64,000 nt of DNA from Taklimakanibacter sp049323275 (GTDB lineage: Bacteria; Pseudomonadota; Alphaproteobacteria; Rhizobiales; Aestuariivirgaceae): NCBI GenBank assembly GCA_049323275.1, contig JBMOOM010000019.1:62001-126000 (forward strand), written 5' to 3'. Below are positions 6,757-15,342 of the stretch, piece after piece (the first letter of the stretch is position 1; every line of letters begins with the position of its first letter). The notes under the pieces were generated by a model that was not told where the DNA came from, did not search any database, and saw only the letters and a list, made by a program, of their open reading frames with translations. Made by a program: the position numbers and the translations under genes.

Positions 6757-8721
6757 ATGAGATTCCCGCCCACCTTCCTCGACGAGATCCGCGCCCGCGT
6801 GTCGGCCTCGACCGTGGTGGGCCGGCATGTGCAATGGGACCGCCGGAAGTCCAATCCGGGGCGGGGCGACCTGTGGGGCTGCTGCCCGTTCCACAATGAA
6901 AAAACCGCCTCCTTCCATGTCGAGGACCGCAAGGGCCGGTATCACTGTTTCGGCTGCAAGGCGTCGGGCGACATCTTCACCTTCCTGGTCGAGAAGGAAG
7001 GGGTGAGCTTTCCGGAGGCGGTCGAAAGGCTGGCCCAGGAAGCGGGCCTGCCGATGCCCAATGTGTCGGAAGAGGACGTCCAGCGTGAGAAGCTCAGGAC
7101 CACGCTTTACGATGTGATGGAGCTGGCGGCGAAATTCTTCGAGGAGACGCTGCAGTCGGCCAAGGGCGCCAAGGCGCGGGGCTATCTGGCCGACCGGGGC
7201 CTCTCCGGCGCGATCCAGCAGGAATTCCGCTTGGGCTATGGCCCCGACGACCGCTCGGCCCTGCGCAGCCATCTGGCCGACAAGGGCGTCACCGTCGAGC
7301 AGATGGCGGAAGCGGGGCTCGTCGTCACCGGCGACGACATTCCGGTCGCTTATGACCGCTTCCGCGACCGGGTGATGTTCCCGATCCGCGATCCGCGCGG
7401 GCGGGTGATCGCCTTTGGCGGCCGGGCGCTGGCGAAGGACGCGCTGGCGAAGTACTTGAATTCTCCAGAGACGACACTCTTCCATAAAGGCTTCGTCCTC
7501 TACAATCTCGACAAGGCGCGGGGCCTCGCCCACCAAGCGGGCGAGATCGTCGCGGTCGAGGGCTATATGGACGTGATCGCGCTGCATCGCGCCGGCATCG
7601 GCCATGCGGTGGCGCCGCTCGGCACCGCCCTCACCACCGACCAGCTGGCGCTGCTGTGGCGGATCGCGCCGTCGCCGACGCTCTGTTTCGACGGCGACGC
7701 GGCGGGGCTCAAGGCCGCCTATCGGGCGCTCGACCTGGCGCTCCCGCTGCTCAAGCCCGGCCATTCGCTCAAATTCGCGCTGCTGCCCGAGGGCCAGGAT
7801 CCCGACGATCTCCTCAAGAACGAAGGGGCCGAGGCGGTGCAGGCGGTGATCGCCGAAGCAAGGCCGCTGGCCGATGTGCTGTGGGCGCGCGAGGCCGAGC
7901 AGGCTCGGATCGACACGCCGGACGGGCGGGCCTCCTTCGAGGTCAGGCTGTCGGGCCTGGTGCGCGAGATCGGCGACGAGACGGTGCGCAAATATTACGG
8001 CGAGGACATCAAGGCGCGGCTCGCCCGCCATCTGGCCCCACAGGGAGGGCCGTCGCTGCGCGGCTTCGGCCGCGGGCGGAGCAGATTCGTGTCGGCGAAA
8101 CCGCTGGTGCAGGCACGGCGGGGGCCTCGGGCCCGGCCGCTGCCGCATGATTTCGCCGCGCCGGCCAGCGCCGGCCTCAAAGCCAGCCCCCTGGCCCAGA
8201 AGAGCAGCGGCCAGCACGAGCAGGAGCGCCGCGAGCGGCTTTTACTCCTAGCGATCATCAGCCATCCGGAACTTCTGCATGATTTTCTGGATGATTATGC
8301 CGCAGCGGAATTCGTTTCACACGAGCTTGACTCGCTGAAGCGGCAAATCATAGATATGGCCGCCCTGGCAGAAGGTCTTGACGGATCGTCTCTCAGGGAC
8401 CACCTGAACGACAAAGGTTTTGGGCCTGTCGTGGCCCGCCTTGAAAGCCAGGCGGTACGTCTGAACGAATGGTTCCTGAACCCCGGTGCTGCGTCCGCGG
8501 ACGCCCGGACAGCGCTTCGTCAGATGTTCGCCCTGCACAGGAAAAGCGTAACTCTGGATCGGGAGCTCAAGGCTGCCGAGGCACAATTCGCCGCCGATCC
8601 GACGGAGGAGAGGCTCGTCGCGCTCAATCAGATCCGCGAAGAGCTGGCATCCCACGCCGGAACGGAAGCCCATATTGAAGGGTTCGGCGAGGCCTCGGGG
8701 CGCGGCGCTAACGCTGTCTAG
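6757..8721 (+). CDS. dnaG: DNA primase DnaG
   Basis: The 654-residue protein has all DnaG parts in order: an N-terminal CHC2 zinc ribbon (CCPFHNEK then HCFGCKASGDIF), the RNA-polymerase core, a TOPRIM fold with the catalytic EGYMDV and DGDAAG motifs, and a C-terminal region that binds the DnaB helicase. It synthesises RNA primers at the replication fork. The open frame extends 19 codons upstream, but family alignment starts at MRFPPTFLDEIRARV, the ATG at 6757. Like other proteobacteria it precedes rpoD, with a 149-base gap in which I find no convincing promoter. Confidence 0.97.
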   Translation: MRFPPTFLDEIRARVSASTVVGRHVQWDRRKSNPGRGDLWGCCPFHNEKTASFHVEDRKGRYHCFGCKASGDIFTFLVEKEGVSFPEAVERLAQEAGLPMPNVSEEDVQREKLRTTLYDVMELAAKFFEETLQSAKGAKARGYLADRGLSGAIQQEFRLGYGPDDRSALRSHLADKGVTVEQMAEAGLVVTGDDIPVAYDRFRDRVMFPIRDPRGRVIAFGGRALAKDALAKYLNSPETTLFHKGFVLYNLDKARGLAHQAGEIVAVEGYMDVIALHRAGIGHAVAPLGTALTTDQLALLWRIAPSPTLCFDGDAAGLKAAYRALDLALPLLKPGHSLKFALLPEGQDPDDLLKNEGAEAVQAVIAEARPLADVLWAREAEQARIDTPDGRASFEVRLSGLVREIGDETVRKYYGEDIKARLARHLAPQGGPSLRGFGRGRSRFVSAKPLVQARRGPRARPLPHDFAAPASAGLKASPLAQKSSGQHEQERRERLLLLAIISHPELLHDFLDDYAAAEFVSHELDSLKRQIIDMAALAEGLDGSSLRDHLNDKGFGPVVARLESQAVRLNEWFLNPGAASADARTALRQMFALHRKSVTLDRELKAAEAQFAADPTEERLVALNQIREELASHAGTEAHIEGFGEASGRGANAV

Positions 8722-8870
8722 GGCGTAGAGTAAACATGGATTGGCGCGCAATGGGGCGGAACCGGTATTGACCAGAAGCGCGCGGGGTAAGGTTAGGAAC
8801 GGGTTAACGGGCCGGCGGCTACAACCGCACACGGCCCCGAATCAGTTGAGACGAGAAGGATAGGCGACGC

Positions 8871-10937
8871 ATGGCCCGAGCCCAGATGCGCGAACCGCAG
8901 ACCGAAGAAAACGAAGCCCAACCCGCGGCCGAAGAGCAGGAAGCTCAGGAGACTCCGGGCGAGGGCCAGGATTCCCCTGTACTCGATCTGACCGATGCGG
9001 CCGTCAAGCGCATGATCCGGGCCGCCAAGCAGCGCGGCTATGTCACGCTCGACGAGCTGAATTCCGTCCTTCCCTCGGAAGAGACGAGCCCTGAGCAGAT
9101 CGAAGATATCATGTCGATGCTCAACGAAATGGGCATCAATGTCGTCGAGAGCGAGGAAGAGGGCAACGACACCGTCAAGACGGCCAAGGACGAGGAAGAG
9201 CCGTCCGAGAACCTGCCGATCAAGGTCGAGACGGAAAAGACCCCTGCCGACCGCACCGACGACCCGGTGCGCATGTATCTGCGCGAAATGGGCCAGGTCG
9301 AGCTCCTGTCGCGCGAGGGCGAAATCGCCATCGCCAAGCGCATCGAGGCCGGCCGCGAGGCGATGATCCAGGGCTTGTGCGAAAGCCCGCTGACCTTCCA
9401 GGCGATCATCATCTGGCGCGACGAGCTCAACGAAGGCAAGATCCTTCTGCGCGACATCATCGATCTCGAAGCGACCTATGCCGGCCCGGATGCCAAGAAC
9501 AAGCAGCCGGTGATGTCGGACGAGAAGCTCGCCGAGCCGAAGAAGCCGGAGCCGATCAAGAAGCCGGAACCGCGCCGCGCCATGCGCCGCGACGACGAAT
9601 ATGGCGACGTGCTGTCGCCCGAGGATTTCGACAAGCCGCAGGTCGAGGAGGACGACGAGGAGGAGGGCGACGATCCGGGCGTTTCGCTCTCGGCGATGGA
9701 AGCCGAGCTGAAGCCCCAGGTTCTCGAAACCTTCGACCGCATCGCCAAGACCTACAAGTCGCTGCGCAAGCTGCAGGACCAGGAAGTGGGCGACAAGACC
9801 GCCCTCTCGCCGTCGCAGGAGCGCCGCTACAAGAAGCTGCGCGACGAGATCATCGTCGACGTGAAGTCGCTGTCGCTCAACAATGCCCGCATCGAGGCCC
9901 TCGTCGACCAGCTCTATGACATCAACAAGCGCCTCAACGCGCTCGAGGGCCGCTTGATGCGGCTCGCCGAGACCTACAAGGTGCCGCGCGATGTGTTCCT
10001 CAAAGAGTATCAGGGCGAGGAGCTCAATCCGGAATGGCTGCGCCGCGTCGGCCGCCTGGCCAAATTCGGCTGGAAGAAGTTCGCCAATGACGAGAAGGAA
10101 TCGATCCGCGTCATCCGCGAGGAGATCCACGAGCTCGCCACCGCCACCGGCTTGCAGATCCCGGAATTCCGCCGCATCGTCGCCATGGTGCAGAAGGGCG
10201 AGCGCGAGGCCCGCATCGCCAAGAAGGAAATGGTCGAGGCCAATCTGCGTCTCGTCATCTCGATCGCCAAGAAATACACCAATCGGGGCCTGCAGTTCCT
10301 CGACCTCATCCAGGAAGGCAATATCGGCCTGATGAAGGCGGTCGACAAATTCGAGTATCGCCGCGGCTACAAGTTCTCGACCTACGCCACCTGGTGGATC
10401 CGGCAGGCGATCACCCGCTCGATCGCCGACCAGGCGCGCACCATCCGCATTCCGGTGCACATGATCGAGACGATCAACAAGATCGTGCGCACCTCGCGCC
10501 AGATGATGCACGAGATCGGCCGCGAGCCGACGCCGGAGGAGCTGGCCGAGAAGCTCTCGATGCCGCTCGAGAAGGTCCGCAAGGTGATGAAGATCGCCAA
10601 GGAGCCGATCTCGCTCGAAACGCCGGTGGGCGACGAGGAAGACTCGCATCTGGGCGACTTCATCGAGGACAAGAACGCCATCCTGCCGATCGATGCGGCG
10701 ATCCAGGCGAATTTGCGCGAAACGACGACGCGCGTGCTGGCCTCGCTGACGCCGCGCGAGGAGCGGGTCTTGCGCATGCGCTTCGGCATCGGCATGAACA
10801 CCGATCACACGCTGGAGGAAGTCGGCCAGCAGTTCTCGGTGACGCGCGAACGCATCCGCCAGATCGAAGCCAAGGCGCTGCGCAAGCTCAAACACCCGAG
10901 CCGCAGCCGGAAGCTTCGGAGCTTCCTCGACAACTGA
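8871..10937 (+). CDS. rpoD: Housekeeping sigma-70 factor RpoD
   Basis: The 688-residue protein shows region 1.1 (VKRMIRAAKQRGYVTLDELN), region 1.2 (DPVRMYLREMGQVELLSREGE, read in two parts), a long acidic non-conserved insert around residues 200-290, region 2 with FSTYATWWIRQAITR and QARTIRIPVHM, region 3, and region 4.2 VTRERIRQIEAKALRK ending in the alphaproteobacterial LRSFLDN. It directs RNA polymerase to general promoters. The minus strand carries a very long open frame across the gene, a composition artefact. A strong terminator follows directly. Confidence 0.98.
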   Translation: MARAQMREPQTEENEAQPAAEEQEAQETPGEGQDSPVLDLTDAAVKRMIRAAKQRGYVTLDELNSVLPSEETSPEQIEDIMSMLNEMGINVVESEEEGNDTVKTAKDEEEPSENLPIKVETEKTPADRTDDPVRMYLREMGQVELLSREGEIAIAKRIEAGREAMIQGLCESPLTFQAIIIWRDELNEGKILLRDIIDLEATYAGPDAKNKQPVMSDEKLAEPKKPEPIKKPEPRRAMRRDDEYGDVLSPEDFDKPQVEEDDEEEGDDPGVSLSAMEAELKPQVLETFDRIAKTYKSLRKLQDQEVGDKTALSPSQERRYKKLRDEIIVDVKSLSLNNARIEALVDQLYDINKRLNALEGRLMRLAETYKVPRDVFLKEYQGEELNPEWLRRVGRLAKFGWKKFANDEKESIRVIREEIHELATATGLQIPEFRRIVAMVQKGEREARIAKKEMVEANLRLVISIAKKYTNRGLQFLDLIQEGNIGLMKAVDKFEYRRGYKFSTYATWWIRQAITRSIADQARTIRIPVHMIETINKIVRTSRQMMHEIGREPTPEELAEKLSMPLEKVRKVMKIAKEPISLETPVGDEEDSHLGDFIEDKNAILPIDAAIQANLRETTTRVLASLTPREERVLRMRFGIGMNTDHTLEEVGQQFSVTRERIRQIEAKALRKLKHPSRSRKLRSFLDN

Positions 10938-10942
10938 TCACC

Positions 10943-10970
10943 AAAAAGGCCGGCAAAAGCCGGCCTTTTT
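10943..10970 (+). terminator. Rho-independent terminator of rpoD
   Basis: A perfect 12-base inverted repeat, AAAAAGGCCGGC and GCCGGCCTTTTT, with an AAAA loop starts five bases after the rpoD stop. The A and T runs make it bidirectional. Confidence 0.93.
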
Positions 10971-11034
10971 GCTTCTCTCTCGTCAAGCCTGGCCATGACG
11001 TATGGAATGGGAGGGAAAGGGATCGGTAGAGTCT

Positions 11035-11868
11035 TTATTCCCCCTCCGGCATCTCGATGAAGGTCGCGTGATAGCGGGCGCTGTCGACAGCCGATGACCA
11101 GGCGGTGGTGAAGAAGACAACCAGCAGCACCGGCTTTTCGCCTTTGGTATCTGGCGGCGCGGTGATGTCGCTGATCCATAGCCCCGCCGGACAATCGTCC
11201 TTGGCGATCGGCCATTGATACACCTGTTCCTTGGCCGCCACGGTCTTCGTTTCCGGAAAGGTGCGCTCGGCGGTGATGGTGAAGGTCACCGGAATGTCGC
11301 GCGGCTCAGGCGCGGCGTTCACACAGTCGGGAAGCGGGTCGGCGGTTTTGGCGCCGATCGTATAGACGAGCTGCTGATCCGGAATGGCGCTCGGAATGGT
11401 TGGCCAGACGACGAACTTCAAGGGTGCGTCATGGCCATCGACCGGCAAGCGCTGCGTCATCGGCACGCCGGCGAGCCGGCGGCCTTGCGTGCCGATCTCG
11501 AGCGCTGAAAGCTTCGCCGCGGCTTCCTCGCGCACCAGCTTGCGCAGCTTGCCGATCTCGGGCGCGCCTTCCTCGGTGCGCAAGGCTTCGATATCGACGT
11601 CGGGCTTGTTGGGATTGCCGGGCTGGTCGGCGATGAAACCGAAGGGGAAGCCCTCCACGGCCTTGTTGGTCTCGCGGTCGATGACGAAGATCGCGGCATC
11701 GGTGGCGTCGCTCGCGATGTCATAGCCATATTGCTCATAGGCGAAATAACGCCCGTCGGGCGAGAAGCCGAGGATTTCGATATCGGGGGCGTCGGACTGC
11801 TCACGCGCGGCGAGCGGTGCGGCTGCGAGGAGAAGAACGCAGATGAAGGCGAGCAGTATTTGGCGCAT
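11035..11868 (-). CDS. Secreted DUF2259 protein
   Basis: From the ATG at 11866-11868 the 277-residue product opens MRQILLAFICVLLLAAAPLAAREQ, a classic signal peptide with cleavage after AAPLA or AAR, followed by ADIEILGFSPDGRYFAYEQYG-type sequence (here DIEILGFSPDGRYFAYEQYG) typical of the predicted periplasmic DUF2259 family. The function is unknown. The open frame extends 22 codons upstream, but that would bury the signal peptide. It is convergent with rpoD and shares the strand with the ParD-like gene about 80 bases upstream. Confidence 0.8.
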   Translation of the reverse strand: MRQILLAFICVLLLAAAPLAAREQSDAPDIEILGFSPDGRYFAYEQYGYDIASDATDAAIFVIDRETNKAVEGFPFGFIADQPGNPNKPDVDIEALRTEEGAPEIGKLRKLVREEAAAKLSALEIGTQGRRLAGVPMTQRLPVDGHDAPLKFVVWPTIPSAIPDQQLVYTIGAKTADPLPDCVNAAPEPRDIPVTFTITAERTFPETKTVAAKEQVYQWPIAKDDCPAGLWISDITAPPDTKGEKPVLLVVFFTTAWSSAVDSARYHATFIEMPEGE

Positions 11869-11946
11869 TGAGAGAATCCAGATGACGGGTAGAGATACGG
11901 CAAAGGTGAGAAGACGAGGGTGCGCCCGGAGCATGACGCGGCGCGG

Positions 11947-12144
11947 TCAACGTTTTTGCTTCTTCTCCGCTATGAACTGCTCCATGTCGAAGGGCATAGG
12001 ATCGCCACTCACCTCCCCCTCCCGCAGGGCAGCACGCAGACGCTCCATTCGCAGCTCATGATCTTCAGGGGAGTGAGGCCCGGCGCGTGGCGCCTCGCCG
12101 GTCAGGTCGGTATCTATCTGCTCTTTGTCCCGCATATTGCTCAT
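11947..12144 (-). CDS. Short protein with a ParD-antitoxin-like C-terminus (orphan)
   Basis: The 65-residue product is charged and probably partly disordered. Its second half, RMERLRAALREGEVSGDPMP followed by FDMEQFIAEKKQKR, closely resembles the C-terminal toxin-binding tail of one group of ParD antitoxins (LRxALxEGExSGxPxPFDxxxFIxxK). The N-terminal half (MSNMRDKEQIDTDLTGEAPR) does not look like the ribbon-helix-helix DNA-binding domain, and no ParE/RelE toxin is adjacent. It may be an eroded or free-standing antitoxin. The ATG at 12142-12144 is used; no strong ribosome-binding site is visible. Confidence 0.6.
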   Translation of the reverse strand: MSNMRDKEQIDTDLTGEAPRAGPHSPEDHELRMERLRAALREGEVSGDPMPFDMEQFIAEKKQKR

Positions 12145-12284
12145 CTGGCCCTAGCTGATACCTAATGGTACTCCGGCGCGGACATCGCAACAATATGTGA
12201 TAGTGTGCACCGAAGTGCTCGGGGCGTTGCAAGCCGGACGCCCTTGGTCCAATCTGCCGCCGACCCTTAAACACGAGGAATCCC

Positions 12285-12578
12285 ATGTCTTTTCTGAAAT
12301 CCCTGTTCGGTCTCGGCGGCGACAAGGCGGCGGGCGACAAGCCGGCGACCGCGGCCAAGGAGACCGAGCACAAGGGCTTCACCATCCGCGCCATGCCTTA
12401 TAAGGAAGGCGGGCAGTTCCAGACCGCCGGCACGATCTCCAAGGAAATCGACGGAGAGATGAAGGAATACAAATTCGTGCGCGCCGACCGCTTCTCGACG
12501 CTGGAGGAGGCGGCCGACCTGTCGCTGTCGAAGGGTCGCCAGATCGTCGACGAGCAGGGCGAGCGGATGTTCAAATAG
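12285..12578 (+). CDS. HlyU-family protein
   Basis: This 97-residue protein begins MSFLKSLFGLGG and continues with EHKGFTIRAMPYKEGGQFQT and FVRADRFSTLEEAADLSLSK, the pattern of the HlyU family, small proteins first described as transcriptional activators of haemolysin in Vibrio. Alphaproteobacterial members are common and their role is not settled. The length fits the family. The ATG at 12285 follows CACGAGGAATCCC with a GAGGA ribosome-binding site. It stands about 50 bases before a small membrane protein gene. Confidence 0.82.
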   Translation: MSFLKSLFGLGGDKAAGDKPATAAKETEHKGFTIRAMPYKEGGQFQTAGTISKEIDGEMKEYKFVRADRFSTLEEAADLSLSKGRQIVDEQGERMFK

Positions 12579-12629
12579 GGCCGCGACGGCCTGTCACCGC
12601 AAACGAGATCAGATCGCGAGGAGGCATTC

Positions 12630-12818
12630 ATGACCGCTCGGAAATATGCACGACTGGCCGGCGTCATCTTCGCCATCATCGCCATCCTGCAATTGCTGCG
12701 CGCCTTGACCGGCTTCGAGATTTCCGTCGACGGTGAAGCCATGCCGATGTGGCCAAGCTGGATCGCCGCGGTGGTGGCGGGATTTCTGGCCTATCTCGGG
12801 CTGACGGCGGGGGATTGA
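12630..12818 (+). CDS. Small membrane protein, function unknown
   Basis: The 62-residue product has two hydrophobic helices (LAGVIFAIIAILQLLRAL, residues about 9-26, and WIAAVVAGFLAYLGLT, residues about 44-59) joined by a short loop FEISVDGEAMPMWPS. AGGAGG lies seven bases before the ATG, which supports real translation. Similar small two-helix proteins are widespread in alphaproteobacteria without known function. It probably shares a transcript with the HlyU gene. Confidence 0.72.
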   Translation: MTARKYARLAGVIFAIIAILQLLRALTGFEISVDGEAMPMWPSWIAAVVAGFLAYLGLTAGD

Positions 12819-12846
12819 ATTGGACAATTTGCACCAGGTGACCGGG

Positions 12847-12912
12847 TGCCCCTCACCCTCCCATTGCTGCGCAATGGGGCCCTCCCTTTCCCCGCTCTCG
12901 CGGGGCGAGGGC
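12847..12912. repeat. Palindromic intergenic element (related to 2904-3000)
   Basis: CCCTCACCCTCCCATTG, CTGCGCAATGGG and a CCCCGCtctcGCGGGG stem form nested palindromes. It fills the gap between two convergent genes. Confidence 0.6.
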
Positions 12913-12916
12913 ATGT

Positions 12917-13378
12917 TCACGCGGCTTCGAGGGCCTGGCTCAACGCATCGCCGAGCTTGCCGACTTCCATGCCGGTGAAGTTCTTCGGCACTTCGGCGGC
13001 GACTACCTTGCGCAGCTCGTCGCTCATCGCCTTGCGCAGCGTGCCCAGTGATGTCGGGGCGGCGGCCACGATCAGGGTCGAGAATTTTCCTTCGCGCAGA
13101 TCCTCGGCCAGACGATCGGCGACCTCCTTCATCAGGCGGTCCTCGGCCTGCTGGTGAAGATCGGTCGGCTCGATCGAGGCGCGGCCGGGGCCGACGCCCG
13201 GATGGGTGCGGCCCGGCTTGTCGGTGCCGAGGTCGCGCGTCGGCGGCACATTCTGGTCGTGCTTGCGCAGCACTGTCAGCCTGGGTTGCAACGTCGTCCC
13301 GTCATTGCGCAAAATCAGCGCCCGTCCGCCATCTGTGGCGACGATCCAATCCTTGTGTTTGAGACGGTCAACGGCCAT
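12917..13378 (-). CDS. Host_attach family protein (baeRF-like)
   Basis: The 153-residue protein matches the family named host attachment protein: an N-terminal WIVATDGGRALILRNDG segment, a central GRASIEPTDLHQQAEDRLMK, and FSTLIVAAAPTSLGTLRKAM. Structure-based work groups it with the archaeal release-factor-like baeRF proteins, suggesting a ribosome- or nucleic-acid-related role rather than attachment. The start is well supported by AGGAGG seven bases before the ATG at 13376-13378. It is divergent from the YjbQ gene. Confidence 0.85.
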   Translation of the reverse strand: MAVDRLKHKDWIVATDGGRALILRNDGTTLQPRLTVLRKHDQNVPPTRDLGTDKPGRTHPGVGPGRASIEPTDLHQQAEDRLMKEVADRLAEDLREGKFSTLIVAAAPTSLGTLRKAMSDELRKVVAAEVPKNFTGMEVGKLGDALSQALEAA

Positions 13379-13426
13379 TCAATCCTCCTTTGCCTGATCC
13401 AATGATGTAAACTCATCGCAGCAGCA

Positions 13427-13858
13427 ATGGTTTCCCAGATGCGTCAGCTTCAGCACGAGATCACGATCCGTACCCCGGGTCAGGGCTTCACCGAGATCAC
13501 CGGCGAGGCGCGCCGCTTCGTCGAAGCGGCCGGCATCGCGACGGGCCAGCTCACGCTCTTCCTGCAGCATACATCGGCCTCGCTGCTGATACAGGAAAAT
13601 GCCGATCCCGATGTGCGCCGCGATCTGAACGAATTCTTCCGCCGGCTGGTGCCGGAAGGGGCGAGCTGGATGGTCCATCGCAGCGAGGGGCCCGACGACA
13701 TGCCGGCCCATATCAGGACGGCGCTGACGCAGGTGTCGCTGACGATCCCGATCGGCCAGGGCGAATTGATGCTCGGGACCTGGCAGGGCATCTATCTCTT
13801 CGAGCATCGGGACGCGCCGCACCGGCGCCGGGTCATTCTGCACCTCGTCGGGGAGTGA
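13427..13858 (+). CDS. YjbQ/UPF0047 family (secondary thiamine-phosphate synthase-like)
   Basis: The 143-residue protein shows the UPF0047 core: GQLTLFLQHTSASLLIQENA near residue 40, with the conserved His and Ser/Asn cluster, and GTWQGIYLFEHRDAPHRR near the end. YjbQ of E. coli has weak thiamine-phosphate synthase activity in vitro; its true role is uncertain. A second in-frame ATG at 13439 is possible, and neither has a strong ribosome-binding site. The stop abuts the udgX gene end on the other strand. Confidence 0.88.
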   Translation: MVSQMRQLQHEITIRTPGQGFTEITGEARRFVEAAGIATGQLTLFLQHTSASLLIQENADPDVRRDLNEFFRRLVPEGASWMVHRSEGPDDMPAHIRTALTQVSLTIPIGQGELMLGTWQGIYLFEHRDAPHRRRVILHLVGE

Positions 13859-14467
13859 TCAGGCGGCAAGTTTTGCCGCCTGTCTCAGGTCGGCGATGAA
13901 TTTGCGGTACTCCGCCGCGCGTGACGTTTCGTCGGGCACGCGCAGCAGGAAGGAGGGATGCACGGTGATGAGGCCCTGATGGCCCAGAAGCTCCACCGGC
14001 GCGCCGCGCAGCTTCGAAATAGTGACGGTGCGGCCGAGCAGGGCGCGCGCCGCGGTGGCGCCGAGCGCCACGACGAGCTTCGGCCGGATCAGCCTGATCT
14101 CGGCATCGAGCCACCAGCGGCAGGCCTCGATCTCGCCGCGGTCGGGCCGCTTGTGAATACGCTTCTTGCCGCGCGGCTCATATTTGAAATGCTTCACCGC
14201 ATTGGTCACATAGGCCGCGGTGCGGTCGATTCCCGCCTCGGCCAGCGCCTTGTCAAAGAGGCGGCCGGCCGGGCCCACAAAAGGCCGGCCCTGGATATCT
14301 TCCTGATCGCCCGGCTGCTCGCCGACGAAGACGATCGCGGCGCGAGCGGAGCCCTCGCCGAATACGGTCTGGGTGGCGTTCTTGTAGAGGGAGCAGCGCC
14401 GGCAGGTCCGGGCTTCGCTGCGTAATTGGGCGATCGTTCGTCCTGGCGGTCTGATTGTGTCGGCCAT
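13859..14467 (-). CDS. UdgX-type uracil-DNA glycosylase
   Basis: The 202-residue protein is a family 4-like uracil-DNA glycosylase: iron-sulfur cysteines C22 and C25 (TCRRCSLY) and C116, motif A GEQPGDQED at 49-57 and motif B HPSFLLR at 170. It carries the extra loop GKKRIHKRPD with His105, the KRRIH-type loop that in UdgX forms a covalent bond to the abasic sugar after uracil removal and leaves the enzyme irreversibly attached to DNA. The usual VVKCRPP cysteine site reads AVKHFKYEP. It should act in DNA repair in the cytosol. The ATG at 14465-14467 lacks a Shine-Dalgarno and follows a strong hairpin. Confidence 0.9.
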   Translation of the reverse strand: MADTIRPPGRTIAQLRSEARTCRRCSLYKNATQTVFGEGSARAAIVFVGEQPGDQEDIQGRPFVGPAGRLFDKALAEAGIDRTAAYVTNAVKHFKYEPRGKKRIHKRPDRGEIEACRWWLDAEIRLIRPKLVVALGATAARALLGRTVTISKLRGAPVELLGHQGLITVHPSFLLRVPDETSRAAEYRKFIADLRQAAKLAA

Positions 14468-14475
14468 GAAAAGAC

Positions 14476-14511
14476 AACGCCGCTTCGGCCAAAAAGTGCC
14501 GAAGCGGCGTT
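14476..14511 (-). terminator. Perfect 14-bp hairpin between azoR and udgX
   Basis: Arms AACGCCGCTTCGGC and GCCGAAGCGGCGTT enclose an 8-base loop. On the minus strand it lies downstream of azoR and ends nine bases before the udgX start, followed by GTCTTTTC, a weak T tract. It may terminate azoR transcription or fold in the udgX leader. Confidence 0.55.
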
Positions 14512-14584
14512 ATTTGCCGGCGCATCAGCCCAATGGCCTGCAGCCTTTCGACCCGATGCTTCGGTGCTTCTTGCCCCGGGAAAA

Positions 14585-15232
14585 TCAGGCGGCGACGGCG
14601 GCGGCGCGGTGGGGACCTCCGACTGCCGAGACCAGTGAAATCACCCGGGCCGTCGCCTTCTTCAACGCGGTGTCAGTGGCCTCCGGGCCCATGCCGACGC
14701 CTTCCACGCGGATCACTTCCACATCGGTGAGGCCGACGAAAGCGAGCATGTCGCGCAGATAGGGAATGGCATGATCCATGCTCGCCGCCGGGCCGTCCGA
14801 ATAGACGCCGCCCGAGGCGAGGACGATATAGACCTTCTTGCCGGTGAGATGGCCCTTGGGACCATCCTTGTCGTAGGAGAAGGTGCGGCCGGCGCGGGCG
14901 ATGTGGTCGATCCAGGATTTCAGCGTCGAGGAGATGCTGAAATTGATGAGGCCGGTGGCGAGAATGATGGTGTCGGCGGCGAAGAGCTCGTCGACCGCAG
15001 CGTCGGAGGCGCTCACCAGCTCGGCCTGGCGGGCATTGCGCTTGTCGGCCGGCGTGTAGATGCCCGCCGAATAGTCGGAATCGATATGGGGCAAGGGGTC
15101 GGCGGCGAGGTCGCGCACCACCAGGGCGGCAGAAGGATCGGCGTCCTGCAGCTTGTAAGCGAGATCGGTGGCGATGCGGGTCGAATGCGATGCGCTGCCG
15201 CGGGGGCTCGAGGTGACGAGAAGGATGGACAT
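14585..15232 (-). CDS. azoR: FMN-dependent NADH:quinone reductase/azoreductase
   Basis: The 215-residue flavodoxin-like enzyme has the AzoR start ILLVTSSPRGSASHSTRIA (FMN phosphate loop), LINFSISSTLKSWIDHIARAG near residue 95 and VLASGGVYSDGPAASMDH near residue 140. AzoR reduces quinones, azo compounds and other electrophiles with NADH in the cytosol. It is divergent from a LysR-type regulator with 110 bases between them, so electrophile or quinone induction through that regulator is likely. A family-typical length and a clean ATG make this secure. Confidence 0.92.
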   Translation of the reverse strand: MSILLVTSSPRGSASHSTRIATDLAYKLQDADPSAALVVRDLAADPLPHIDSDYSAGIYTPADKRNARQAELVSASDAAVDELFAADTIILATGLINFSISSTLKSWIDHIARAGRTFSYDKDGPKGHLTGKKVYIVLASGGVYSDGPAASMDHAIPYLRDMLAFVGLTDVEVIRVEGVGMGPEATDTALKKATARVISLVSAVGGPHRAAAVAA

Positions 15233-15306
15233 GGTTTTGGTCTTTCGCGTTGACGGGGTGAACTGACGCTTCGAATATGTCCCTGGTCATCCATCCATAA
15301 AACTGG

Positions 15307-15334
15307 TATAATATATATACAATCAATCTAGTAT
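15307..15334. promoter_or_regulatory. azoR/lysR divergent promoter region
   Basis: In an unusually A/T-rich stretch a TATAAT (15307-15312) stands 30 bases before the lysR ATG, followed by an inverted repeat ATAC-N10-GTAT (15317-15334). This is where the LysR-type protein would be expected to bind and to control both genes. No good -35 hexamer is visible for the TATAAT. Confidence 0.45.
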
Positions 15335-15342
15335 TTGGATAT

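Noticed and set aside
8793..10895. 700-residue open frame antisense to rpoD, and similar long antisense frames at 17350-19212, 28448-30226 and 56771-58927
   Set aside because: They mirror confident genes, are rich in Arg/Leu/His/Asp as expected from reading G+C-rich codons backwards, and lack family motifs.
15317..15334. A classical LysR T-N11-A box
   Set aside because: The inverted repeat is ATAC-N10-GTAT, one that does not have the standard spacing, so I list it only as a candidate region.
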